Shown in pieces: positions 12,834 to 23,799 of a stretch of 64,000 bases of DNA. The translations under genes were made by a program, and so were the position numbers. Location of the stretch: positions 2,744,501 to 2,808,500 of the forward strand of contig JAJKFH010002906.1 of assembly GCA_023333565.1 (NCBI GenBank), read 5' to 3'. Within the stretch, counting starts at the first letter, position 1; every line of letters starts with the position of its first letter. Origin of the DNA: Puffinus mauretanicus. Its lineage: Eukaryota; Chordata; Aves; Procellariiformes; Procellariidae. The notes under the pieces were generated by a model. It did not search any database, had not been told where the DNA came from, and saw only the letters and a list, made by a program, of their open reading frames with translations.

Positions 12834-15017
12834 AAGACAACTCTGTGGATCATTTTTATGGTGAGATAGCTTGAGTAAGTGGAGTCTCAGTATATTCTAG
12901 ATCTCAGTCAGACTGAAAAGGTGCATTGATAGTAAGGCAAATTCTAGATATAAAGTACATGTCCCAGCCACTTCTAATGAAAGAATTATGTTGGTACTGA
13001 TTACCAACATCAAAAAGATCAACATTACAGAGCTAGAATAAGCTAGTGGATTTCTAGTCTCAATGTCCTATTTTTGCAAGTGGATGGTGTGGAAAAACAT
13101 CCCTTCTCAATGTTTGGTTTGAGATGGTACTGAATATAGTTCATTTTGGAAATTGCAATGGCACAAACTCCCCAATATTTGGGGACCTAACTTTTGAAAC
13201 AGTAGTCTATCTTTTTGACTTATAACCTAGTGGCTATTTCAAATACTTGAAGCTTTATGGAAACAAATACAGGTAAAATAACTGGAAAAGTTTGGAAGTA
13301 GAATTTTACATTTCTTCTATGTCTAATATAGTATAGTCCTGGTTATCTACTATGTTAGTGTGAACTGTTTCATAGTAGTTGTAAAAAATTGAAGGCTCTA
13401 CTTTGAAGTGGGAAACTGCTGTATAGCCTCCCTCCATCCTGTTACAGGGTAGGGTAAACACAGCCACGTTTCTGTTCAGGTTGACTGGGCAAAAGGCATT
13501 TGGGATCCAACTGCTGCATAAGTTTGAAAAGGCAGCAGCTCCCTATTTTCTTTCTGAGAAACAAAGGCTTAGTTTTTTAAGTGAATAGAAAAGATACAAG
13601 TTGGAATTACCGTCCTGATTTTGAATATCAGTCTAACCTGTTCTTCTAAAGCCCTCCACCCCAATTATGAAATGTGAGATGATAAATATTTTGCTATGAC
13701 ACAGTATCTCTTCTTCTGTTCTTAGCCTGAATTTAGCATCAATGAGCCAAGTTCTCTAAAGCTTGTTCTCAAAAAGGAAATGAAAAAGAGAACTTTTTAT
13801 TCAGAGATTCATGGTCTGAACTATGAGCATCTCCATCCTGCCTAATGGAGGCAGACCAGTGTATTTGGCTGCGGGCAGAGTTCAGGCCACTTTCTTTCCT
13901 GGAGCTGTTCAGTGTTTTCTGCCTCTGTGCTAGCAGAAAAGAGGGAAAGAATGGCAGGAGAAGAGCTGACAACCTTCACTGATGTTTGCATAATGTTTAG
14001 AAGTCTTGATCTCTGAAGGCAGAAAGCAGAAAATTCTCCAAATGAGTGTGTGATATCCTCCCATTCTTCTTGCACTTGATTTTGGGTAACATTGAGCCAA
14101 CATATAGATGCTGCCACGACACTTGTTTTTACATGTGCAGAAGTTTTTCTTTCTACTTAGAGAAAGATTCATCCATCCAGAATGCACAGATACTTCCCCC
14201 CCACCCCCAACCTCCCCAGTGTTTTTTTCTGGTGTGCTTTCTTGCTGAAATTCTCTCCCCAAAGTCTGTCCAGGTAAACCTGTGGTGGGTATATGCCTTT
14301 GCATTTCTGGACATACTTCAAGTCCAATCGAGCCCTAACAGGGAAAATAATTATAATGGGCAGATGGAATTGAATGTACCTGCTCTTTTCCATAAAACAC
14401 TGTTAGCATTGACCTGTTCACAGTCCCATTTTCCAGAGTAAGTATGGGAAGTGCAAGAACCTCTTGAACTTACTCTTTCCAAAGTAAGCAAGGGAAGTGC
14501 GAGAACTATTGATAAACAACACCCAAGTAGACAGTAAAATGTTTATAAGGGGCAAAGGTGAAAAAACCCCCCAAGAAAAATACCACCAACAAGTGAAGAT
14601 TTCTAAATACCTCTCTCTTCTTGCTTACATTGGTCAGGTTAAACCAAAACAAAACAGGACACTTTCAAGCCATCCGTCATACGTGTGTCAAGTTCTGGAT
14701 TATAGAGGTCCCAGAAAGCTCCATTTGTAGATACATCAGGCAGTGTTACAAGGGAAATTGGTAGGATTTAGAATGAATAAACATTGATTGCCACACAGAA
14801 AGATCTTTATGGTAATAATGTGGTTGTCAGTTGCTTCAAGTGCATTTATGCTTTTATCAGCTACTCTGTTGCCAATACCTCTAAGCATCATATTGCTTTT
14901 GGAAGAGCGGTATTTATGCAGTTAAACTCCAGGATGCTATTCCAGGTAAATGATGGTGTATGAGTAGAACTTCTCATCGCCCACAGTATGAACACCTATA
15001 TGAACAACTATTTGAGA

Positions 15018-15320
15018 GAGAGATTACTTGTCAGTAATTGGAATTCATTAAGACGTTATCTATGTGTACGTGTGAAACCTTTCTATTTCCAAATTTGCGA
15101 GGATGAAAGTAAAGATCATGCACTACATTTGTACAGCAACATGCCCAGCTTTGGGGAAGAACATATAGAAAGGAACATGGTGACTTATTATGAAATTGAG
15201 AAATGGCAGCAGCAAAAATACTATGGTATACTTGTGCTCTTACGCTAGAAACTATAACTGCACATGTACGTCTGGGTAACAGATCTCAAAGAATTTCAGT
15301 TACTGGCAAATAACTTTTTT
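15018..15320. repeat. Inverted-repeat-bounded element, about 300 bp
   Basis: The reverse complement of about 15024-15047 matches about 15291-15314 at roughly 19 of 24 positions, and every mismatch I see is a transition. This fits two arms of an old inverted repeat (GTTACTGG-type core) that decayed neutrally. The arms enclose about 250 bp, part of it in an open frame of 86 codons that shows no known domain. It may be the end structure of an old transposon or a fold-back element; the family is not identified. Confidence 0.5.
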
Positions 15321-17864
15321 TTCTCAAAGTAATACTGGCATCACAGTATTGATGTCCTTTTTTATTCGGTGCTGCCTTTGGGAAGTGGATGCTACAGAAA
15401 ACAATTCATTGATAAACAACTTGTTTTAAACTGTACCTGAAATCTTTCCTGCCTCCTGAAGGACGCTTACTGCTGGTTGTTCGATGCAGAAAGGAAAACT
15501 AGGTCTTGTGCTCTCTTTATTTTTGTTTTTTTTTTTAATGATACTCATACAACTCTGTTGGAATAGACAGATTGCTCTGTCTTCCATACTGTCATTATGT
15601 ATGCTCTTTCCTATGGCAATGGGAAATTTTAATTTAAATCTTTTTTTTTAATAATTAAAAAAAAAAAATCTTACATAATTACCTCCTGTATAAATTCACA
15701 TCACTACCTGTTGCTGCAGTCCCATGTATTAACTTATTCCAAAGTGAAGAATTTGGGAAGGATATAGGTTTCTAATGGACCTTCAGCTGCAATTTTTTTT
15801 CTGCATCTGAAGCCAAACTTGCGATTGAAAATCTGCTTTAATTTTTATAGCTCTTCTTTCGTCACCAAACTTCTTTATTTTTTTTATCATAGTAAAAAAA
15901 AAAAACAACTAGTAATTTCTGCAGATACCTGTCTCTTAACAATAATAAAAAGAAAACATACATTTTTATCATGAAGGCAGCCTTCTAACTGTGAATAATT
16001 TTTAAGAAATACTGTTTCTCTAGATACGGAGATTTTTCTGTTGCTGAAATGGAGCACTTCCATTTCAACAACTTCCTCAGAAACTAGAGATAAATGTAGA
16101 GAATGTTATCCTCTGACTTTCAAAAGACTGAGTTTTGGGGAAGGAAAAGCAAGCTAAAGGAAGATAGAGCTCTTGGTTTTCTTAATATTGTTCTTTCTCT
16201 GGCGTAAAAAAAAGAAGTGATTTTTGTAGAAGAGAGAGGAAACATTATCACAACAGTTTGTTAACAGATATAGATATCTGAATGATTTTTTTAACCTTTT
16301 TTTTTATAAGTAATCTTGTTAGTTGTGTTTTACCATTAGTACATTATAATAACCATAATCTGGACTAGATGGATATATATTTTGTCACAGAAAGGGAGAT
16401 ATATGTTGGATTTTCCATGGATATTTCCTTTTTTCAATTACAGCTAATTATATTTGGAGTTTTGGGGGAGACCAGAAGATTGGGGGATAGCTTTTTTTTT
16501 TACCCCAGAGAAAGAACAACATTAAGAAAACCAAGAGCTCTGTCTTCCTTTAGCTTATATGGAATGCAACTATACAACTATATATACAGTTTCTTTCCTT
16601 TGTGCTTTGTTTTAGCATTGTGTACTTGATCTGAATTCTTTTATTAGATTCTTAAATGTGACACTGATTTTCTTTCAAGGTAGTACAGTAAAGTTACCAT
16701 CAGAGAGTTTTGTAAAGGTGGTTTGTAATTTGAGAGTTGTATAAATTATTCTTGTTATTTTATTAGCATTTGAATTACATAATAATGAATGGCAAGCTAA
16801 GCTTCAGTTTATATCACATGACAATTTCATAAATATTACATCTTCTACTGACCTGTGACCTCACACATTTCAATATTTGTCATGTGATCTGGAGAAATTC
16901 CTATCTTACAAAATACAATGCAATTGGATCATTAAAGCCTAAAATATGCTAGGATTTCTTTAGTTGCTAATGAAATGTCTTCTTTTCAAAGCTGCTGAAC
17001 AGGACAGATGACTTTTTAAACTAATTGTAATTCACTGAGGTACCCTATAATCTATAAGAAAGCTCACCTCTGCACTGTTCCTGCCCAGCTGTTGTCTCGA
17101 ACAATTATCAGCAAGTTATTGTTCTGGTATGAGCCATGTCATGCTTGAAAGTGAGATGAAAAAAATTAATGAGGGTGCATGAATGCTGGTTGATGAAGGT
17201 TAAGTAGATACAGTTATGCTCTGCACATTCTTTACTATGACTGTTGAGATTGAGGTAATGTAGTCTAATGAGACCACACAAACAAATGTGCTGATTGACA
17301 GTTCTTGATTTAGCAATGAAAAATGTTGGCTGAAGCCATATTTTGTTTCAGCCTAATACTCGGGTTGTGCACATAAGGACCTTGAATTTAACTTATACTA
17401 TGTTAATTGTAAATATAATGATTGCAAGGGAATCATGTCTTATTTAGTGGTTGTAGCAACGGAATACTGAGGGGTTTTTATATGTATTTTTTCTGCGAAA
17501 AAAGGCTTAGTAGCTTTTCTGTAAGTTAATTTCAAAAATCACAGAGGATTTTGTGTTATAGATTCAGTAGTCCAATATCAATGATACGCAGAAATACTCA
17601 ACAGTTTTTCTACAAAATTATAATCAAAGATATAGAGGTAGATTTAAAAAAAAAAAAAAAGGAGGGATGTGTATCAGACTCAGCATATGAAAAGTAAATT
17701 ATGCTTGACAGTTGATAAAATTTGATTTCTTTTGAGAAGATGATAATTTTTCTAAGCAAAGTAAATGTGATAGATTTAACCTCTAGACTGCAGTAGGATT
17801 GCCACTGTGCCAATATTAATGAAAAGCGGGATTAGCTGCAGATTTGTAAAATAGGTAAGTTCAA

Positions 17865-18078
17865 GAGGAGGTGTGGAATATCGAAAAAGTGTGCGTCGGA
17901 CTATGAGGCTGTTAGTAGAGTTTCTTAAGGATCAGTTTTGGGAATAATTATTTAATAAATAGTCTCAATGATGTGTTATATCCCTTAAGAGAAGGCTGAA
18001 CTTTTAGTTTGGAGGCATTCTCAAGTTGAAGGAGGTTAGGATGTTACAGATAAGAAGCTGGATGAGTAGTAGAAACAC
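17865..18078 (+). mobile_element. Old CR1 LINE fragment (reverse-transcriptase region)
   Basis: Around 17930-17995 the sequence reads as a decayed copy of the CR1 RT box: GSVLG, then an FN..INSLND-like segment spread over shifted frames. This is the GVPQGS...LGP..FN.FIND region of CR1 ORF2. Stops and indels are frequent, so it is an ancient dead copy. It has the same orientation as DIAPH3. Confidence 0.65.
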
Positions 18079-18079
18079 A

Positions 18080-21000
18080 ATTAAATTAAATTTCGGAACA
18101 AAGCCAAATACTTAAGTATGATTGGCAGATTTTGCTGTTACTTTTAAGTCTACCAATTCTGAAAAAACTTGTTCTAGTTAAGTGCATTTCAAGCCATCTC
18201 AAGATATTTATACTACATATATGATCTTCAAAGAAAGAACCATAGGACTTTTTTGTACAAACCTTAATCTGTAACTTCACTTGTCTGTATTTAAACAGAA
18301 CTTTTGGCACATAACAAAGAAATTTCAATATGTTCAATTCCTTGTTCATGTTGCTAAATGCTACTGTCTTTGCCTAACTGGTATTTAACAGCATGCTACT
18401 TAGTCCAAAGGGTCTGTGTCTGATGTTGGGAGGAATTAGGGGGATGAGGGGGGAAGACAGCGGGATAGGAAGAGCAACTTGTAACCTTTATGTTAAAGTT
18501 TTGTAGCAGTCATTAAAATGTTTCTTACTGTCTTTGTGTAGCCTTGCTAGCATCCATCTGCTAATACTTTATTATGGAGACCCATAGGAGCTGACTGACT
18601 CCTTACAACATGGCAGAGTACTGGTGGTGTGTGAGAACAGAGAGTGTGAGTGCAAGTGTACCTGTGTCACAATAAAAGCAAAAAACCCAGTAATAAACCA
18701 TCTGAGAAAGAAGCTATCTGAAATAAACTAACACTTCTCCAGTCCATTCAAATACATTTTATATTGTATAAAAGCATAGCATAGAACTTGTCTTTCCTTG
18801 TAGTTAGGGTATCAGAACCTAAACTAAGAGGTGATTATGCCTGAAATTTAACAGTGTGAACACAAACTTTAGGTTAACGCTAGAATCTGTGATTTTTACT
18901 TGGGTTTATGTACATGTATGTATTTATATGTATGTATCAGTTGTTTACAAAAAAAAAAGAAAAAAAGAAAAAAAGGTAAGAGAAGAAGAGCAGAACAAAT
19001 CCTGGATTTCACAGAAGTGTTTCCAGTAGGGAAGCATTGTTGTTAATATGTTTACAAGTCACGCTTTGTAATGTGACTTTCAGTTCTATTGTCCCAGACT
19101 CAAGACAGATTAAATCACAGATGCATAGAAGCTGCTGGTATCATCAGGTGAAGAGATTAAATGGATTTGAAATTTTTAATTAAGAAAAAGCAAAGATCAT
19201 GTTGTAGCGCTAAGATGTTTTCTTATTCTTTTAGAAGTGCATTAGGAAGGGAAAAGAGTTGTTTAAACCAAGAGAAATAGATATAAACTAGTCATGAATA
19301 AATTTAAACTGCAGATTGGTTCCAATCACCTAGATCAGAGAGGTTCAGGCACACTTATCTTGTGAATGCATCTTTAAGAAAAAAAGCTCAATATTTTGAA
19401 GGTAGACTTAATAAAAATATGAAAAATGTATATGTTGTGCTTTCATATAGCAGTGACCTGGTCTTTGGACCATGAGAGTTCCTATTTTACGTTTATTAGA
19501 TGACAGTATAGTTAGTATTATTGTTGCAAAAATTTACAAGTAAGGGATAGACTTGCTTTCCTTCAGCTTCCCTCCCCTGTCCCCAGACACCACATAAGGT
19601 AAATGTTTATGAGCAGCAGGTGCAGCAGTAGCGCGTGAGCAAGAGGTTGGGCTAGACACTGCAGGATGGAAAATCCCCAGTGATTTGGCTGTTTCTTGGC
19701 TTGCCTCCCAGGTTTCCCAGCTTCCAGGGAAGTAACATTGTTGTAACAATGAATAAGCAGTCTTGCTCTGAAGGCTCAAACTCAAGCATTTGACCTGCGA
19801 GTCCACTGCTACTTTCAGGTTGCCATTCAACATAATGCCATCATCTTGGAGATCTAGAGATACTGCACTGCCTGGTTACGTACTGGTGTCCGATATCTTA
19901 GGTAGGTAGAAGTGACCCATGCAGATCTCCAGGCACACTTCAGGGTACTTCAGGTGCTTTGAGGTACTTCAGGGACTGGTGTGAGGAAGTGCTATTATCG
20001 CTGATGTTCCTGGTCTCCCGCTGCCTGTGTAACTTGGCAGTCCGCTGCTGACTGTAGCTTCCTCATTCAGTTGCATTCAGGATACGCCAGCTCCTCCCTG
20101 GTAATCCCAGTTGGCTGTTCTCTCCCCTCTGCCCTTTCAGTTTGGAGTCCATGTGCTGCTGTTTCTTCCCACAGACTAATGATCAGTCCTCTGTCAGGTT
20201 AGTACTGCCCCCGCCTTTTTGGTACGTGAGATGCTGACAGTGCTATGAGGTGACAGTGGTAGCTTAGTAAGTTTTTTGTCCCTCTTATGTCAGATCATTC
20301 ATTCCTGCCCTTGCACTCCCCCGTCTCCTTTGCTGCCATGTCCTTTTTTTGTGCAGTCACTTGATGAATTAGATTGAAAGCCTTATCCAGCCTTATCCCT
20401 GCTGGAAAGATCTTGAATTGTTCTAAGCCGAGATCAGAGGTTAATAAAAGAATTAAAAAAACCATCAGAACACATAGAGTACCCTTTGAAAATCTGTGTT
20501 CAGCCAAAGTACTTACAAAAGCATACTGTATAGTGCAATACGTGTTCTGCGATGAAATGACTTTTACATAATAACTAGTATAAATTGTCTTTTTTGTGAG
20601 TTCCTTGAGGTATTGTTCATCTGTAAGGATATGTAGTAAAATACTGGTTGTGAGACCTGAGCGCTGGTAAGACTATACAACACTACATGGATTTATGAAG
20701 TGAAATTAAAACCATAGTTTAAAGGAAGGAGATGAGATTTTAATGGAATCATTTTTCTGTCAGAAGCGTCTTCAACTTAGCTGTAGATACAGATGATACT
20801 TGTTAACTTTAAATCTTACAATAACAAAGATCAAATAAATAACGAAAAATGTTTATCTTATTAAGATGTTACAGTGTACCGTTCTGAGAGAAACAACCCT
20901 TAAGTAAAAAGAAATGTTTAACTGAAAATATGTAATATTGTTTATAATTTAATGTGGTAGCCAATTTCGTGAATTTGTTCTGTGCCATATTTCAGTGACA

Positions 21001-21587
21001 GGTCAATCTGGTGCTGCTAGGTGGGGGGTCCAATTCTCTTTCTTGTTTGACACAAGTGTTTATGTGGCCGTGCAGGGAACTGGGCAGGGAACTGGCACAA
21101 CTGAAAACTAGCTTCTGGCATTCACTATACAGATAAAAGTATGCTGGTCAATGTAAAGTGTCAGGAAAAAGGGTGGAAAAGCCTCCTTCAGATGCAGTGC
21201 CAGCGTCTGCTCAGCCGGGATCAAGGGGTGGTGGTCTGTGAGCCGCTGAGCAGATGCGTCAGTTCATTGATGCTGAAGGGAAGAGGCCTGACTGATGTCT
21301 TTTGCCCTGCTCCTTGTTACATGACCTGCCCCACTCTGGTGCTCCACAAGCTGATCAAACTTGCTACTTTGGTAGAAAACTACCCTCTATTTTGGTTTTT
21401 TGCTTGATAATTGTTCTGCCATTTTAATGAGTTGAAGAAGTCTTTGAAGCAGCCTGATTATTATGCTGGCTTTTTCAGAAATGGCAGAAATATGCAGCCA
21501 GGAGGAAAGCTAAGTGTGTGAGGGGGGGAATGGACTCCCATCTATTACCAGCAGTGCTCTGCTATGTCTGCATACTATGATTAGTGG
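18080..21587. other. Non-coding stretch with a GC-richer block
   Basis: AT-rich sequence with a poly-A/purine run at 18949-18975 and a short TATG-type repeat near 18905-18940. At about 19.54-20.25 kb the base composition rises clearly, with several CpGs, and a CTTCAGG-type word recurs at 19.94-19.97 kb. From 20.99 to 21.41 kb there is a second G-rich patch with a short tandem word (GGGAACTGGGCA). I recognise no gene in either. Confidence 0.55.
18949..18975. repeat. Poly-A/purine run
   Basis: A10-G-A7-G-A7-GG. A simple low-complexity tract, with no clear retroposed body upstream. Confidence 0.8.
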
Positions 21588-21986
21588 AATCACAGAATAG
21601 TTTGGGTTGGAAGGGACCTTTAAAGGTCATCTAGTCCAACCCCTCTGCCATGGGCAGGGACAAGTTCAACTAGATCAGATTGCTCAGAGCCCCGTCCAAC
21701 CTGACCTTGAATGTTACCTGGGATGGGGCATCTACCACCTCTCTGGGCAACCTGTGCCAGTGTTTCACCACCCTCATTGTGTAAAAAATTTCTTCCTTAT
21801 GTCCAATCCAAACCTATCTTCTTTCAGTTTAAAACCATTCACCCTTGTCCTGTCGCAACAGGCCCTACTAAAAAGTCTTTCTCCATCTTTCTTATAAGCC
21901 CCCTTTAAGTACTGAAAGGCTGCAGTAAGGTCTCCCCGAAGCTTCTCTTCTCCAGGCTGAATAACCCCAACTCTCTCAGCCTTTCT

Positions 21987-22207
21987 TCATAGGAGAGGCG
22001 TTCCACCCCCCTGATAATTTTTGCGGCCCTCCTCTGGATCCGCTCCAACAGGTCTTTCCTGTGCTGAGGGTTCCAGAGCTGGACGCAGTACTCCAGGTGG
22101 GGTCTCACCAGAGCGGAGTAGGGGGGCAGAATCACCTCCCTTGACCTGCTGGCCACGCTTCTTTTGATGCAGCCCAGGGTACGGTTGGCCTTCTGGGCTG
22201 CGAGCAC
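21987..22207 (-). pseudogene. CR1 ORF2 C-terminal remnant
   Basis: An open stretch of the dead CR1 element on the - strand. It carries [20 protein letters not shown], then [18 protein letters not shown] and [18 protein letters not shown], the conserved C-terminal part of CR1 ORF2 after the RT core. It is out of frame with the RT box upstream, so no complete protein can be made. Confidence 0.9.
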
Positions 22208-22444
22208 AGTGTTGGCTCATGTCCAGCTTTTCATCCGCCAATACCCCTAAGTCCTTCTCGGCGGGGCTTCTCTCAATCCCTTCATCCCCCAGCCTGTATT
22301 GATACCGGGGGTTGCCTGGACCCAGGTGCAGGACCTTGCACTTGGCCTTGTTGAACCTCATGAGATTCACAGGGGCCCACTTCTCGAGCTTGTCCAGATC
22401 CCTCTGGATGGCATCCCATCCCTCAGGCATGTTGACTGCACCAC

Positions 22445-22630
22445 TCAGCTTGGTGTCATCTGCAAACTTGCTGAGGGTGCACTCGATCCCACTATGTCAT
22501 TGATGAAGATATTAAACAGTACTGGTCCCAGTACGGACCCCTGAGGGACACCACTCGTCCCGGATCTCCATGTGGATATTGAGCCATTGACCACTATCCT
22601 CTGGATGCAATCATCCAACCAATTCCTCAT
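22445..22630 (-). pseudogene. CR1 reverse-transcriptase core remnant
   Basis: This piece of CR1 ORF2 carries [20 protein letters not shown], the RT motif before the catalytic box. A short deletion after IND shifts the frame, so the expected FADDTKL catalytic motif is present in the DNA (complement of about 22452-22470) but in another frame. The break shows the copy is dead. Confidence 0.9.
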
Positions 22631-22885
22631 CCACTAAACAGTCCATCCATCAAATCCTTATCTCTCCAATTTAGAGAGAAGGATGTTGTGGGGGACGCTG
22701 TCCAAGGCCTTACAGAAGTCCAGATAAATGATACAGATGTGAGGCTGACAGATCAGTAGTTCCCAGGGTCCTCCTTTCTACCCCTTTTAAAAATGGGTGC
22801 AATGTTTTCCTTTTTCCAGTCACCAGGGACTTCACCTGACTGCCTTGACTTTTCAAATATCATGGAGACTGGCTTAGTAACTACA

Positions 22886-23173
22886 TCAGCCAGTTCCCTC
22901 AGGACCTTCTCTTACAGTGGGAGGGACTTTGCTCCCCCAGTCCCTGCCTTGTGGTCCATCCATTCGAGAGGTGTGGGAAGAGAGATTGCCAGTGAAAACT
23001 GAGGCAAAAAAGTTGTTGAGTACCTCAGCCTTCTCCTCATCCGTTGTTACCAGTTTGCCAGTCTTGCTCATCAAAGGAGGGTACACTTTCTTTGACCTTC
23101 TTTTCTGGCTGACAAACCTGTAGAAGGCCGCCTTATTATTCTTTATGTCCTTGCCAAGTTCAGCTCCATTCAC
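22886..23173 (-). pseudogene. CR1 ORF2 linker remnant
   Basis: This frame reads KDIKNNKAAFYRFVSQKRRS and LNNFFASVFTGN, the region between endonuclease and RT in CR1 ORF2. Shortly after, the frame shifts away from the following RT segment. It has no independent gene function. Confidence 0.88.
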
Positions 23174-23218
23174 ACCTTGGCCTTCCTGACCCCATCACTA
23201 TACAATCAGGCAGCATCC

Positions 23219-23761
23219 CTATACTCTTCCCTGTCCCTGCTTCCACTCCCTATGCATTTCCTTCTTGCCCTTTAGTTTGACCAGCAGGTCTTGACTCGTC
23301 CATGCCGGTCTCTTGCCTTCCTTTCCTGATTTCTTATTCCTGGGGATCAAGAGCTCTTGCGCTCTATGGAAAGCGTCCTTAAAGATCTGCCAGCTCTGTC
23401 CTGCTCCCTTGTCGCTGAGGGCGGTTTCCCATGGCGTCCTACTGACTAACTCCTTGAACAGCTGGAAGTTTGCTTTCCTAAAATTCGGAGTCCTGACTTT
23501 ACTCTTTGCCTGACCCATATCCTTCAGGTCTGTGAACTCCACCAGTGCATGATCACTGCGGACCAGGCTGCCTCCAGTCTTGACGTTACCGATTAGCTCA
23601 CTTGTGTTGGTGACCATCAGGTCCAGTATTGCATCCCCTCTGGGAGGGCTGTCTATTACCTGGCTTAAGAAGTTATCCTCAATGCACTCCAGGAGTCTCC
23701 TGGATTGCCTACAGCTAGCCGTCGGGGTGGTTGAAGTCCCCCAGCAGGATGAAGCTTTCAT
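23219..23761 (-). pseudogene. CR1 ORF2 endonuclease C-terminus remnant
   Basis: This frame includes LLECIEDNFLSQVIDSPPRG and LDLMVTN...LVRSDHALVEF, typical of the end of the CR1 apurinic-type endonuclease. The GDFNHPD motif just upstream lies in another frame, so a frameshift separates them. The catalytic N-terminal half is absent because of 5' truncation at about 23760. Confidence 0.9.
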
Positions 23762-23799
23762 TTGGTGATCTGTGTTTTTGTGATTATTTGGTGATCTGT
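23760..23799. repeat. 14-bp direct repeat at the truncated CR1 5' end
   Basis: ATTTGGTGATCTGT occurs at 23760-23773 and again at 23786-23799, 26 bp apart and exactly at the 5' boundary of the CR1 element. It may reflect the repair event at integration or a later duplication. Confidence 0.75.

Larger units (their letters stand above)
776..17860. other. Non-coding stretch, probably upstream DIAPH3 intron
   Basis: This is AT-rich DNA without a recognisable coding exon. Within it are an ATT-repeat tract (3259-3318), a C-rich/pyrimidine patch (8796-8890), a perfect 10-bp inverted repeat (12803-12833), a block of overlapping chance frames and moderate GC at 13.4-14.5 kb, and an inverted-repeat element near 15.02-15.31 kb. 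Assignment to a DIAPH3 intron is inferred because the first exon in the window begins inside a codon. Confidence 0.6.
21588..23760 (-). mobile_element. CR1 LINE, 5'-truncated, defective
   Basis: The - strand runs from an endonuclease remnant with the GDFNHPD motif (complement of 23721-23741), through the linker (LGKDIKNNKAAFYRFVSQK, about 23120-23165) and RT pieces ([12 protein letters not shown] near 22770; IYLDFCKALDSVPHNIL near 22690-22735; [20 protein letters not shown] near 22500-22560; FADDTKL near 22450-22470), to the C-terminal LVRPHLEYC region and the 3' end by the ATTCTGTGATTC tail. It is non-functional. The 5' third is missing, about 90 codons between SVSLTS and IYLDF are deleted near 22740, and frameshifts separate the motifs. 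Its GC-rich, readable sequence suggests a younger age than the other CR1 pieces. It is antisense to DIAPH3. Confidence 0.95.

Noticed and set aside
13769..14441. Cluster of overlapping open frames (67-131 codons) on both strands
   Set aside because: The frames contradict each other, have no recognisable domain, signal or splice context, and lie in a slightly GC-richer stretch where stops are rarer. They look like chance.
14988..15248. An 86-codon frame at 15 kb
   Set aside because: No known domain, no splice or promoter context, and it overlaps one arm of the inverted repeat. I treat it as part of a decayed repeat, not a gene.
22299..22544. + strand frames of 60-80 codons inside the CR1 element
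   Set aside because: They are antisense shadows of CR1 ORF2, which is coded on the - strand.
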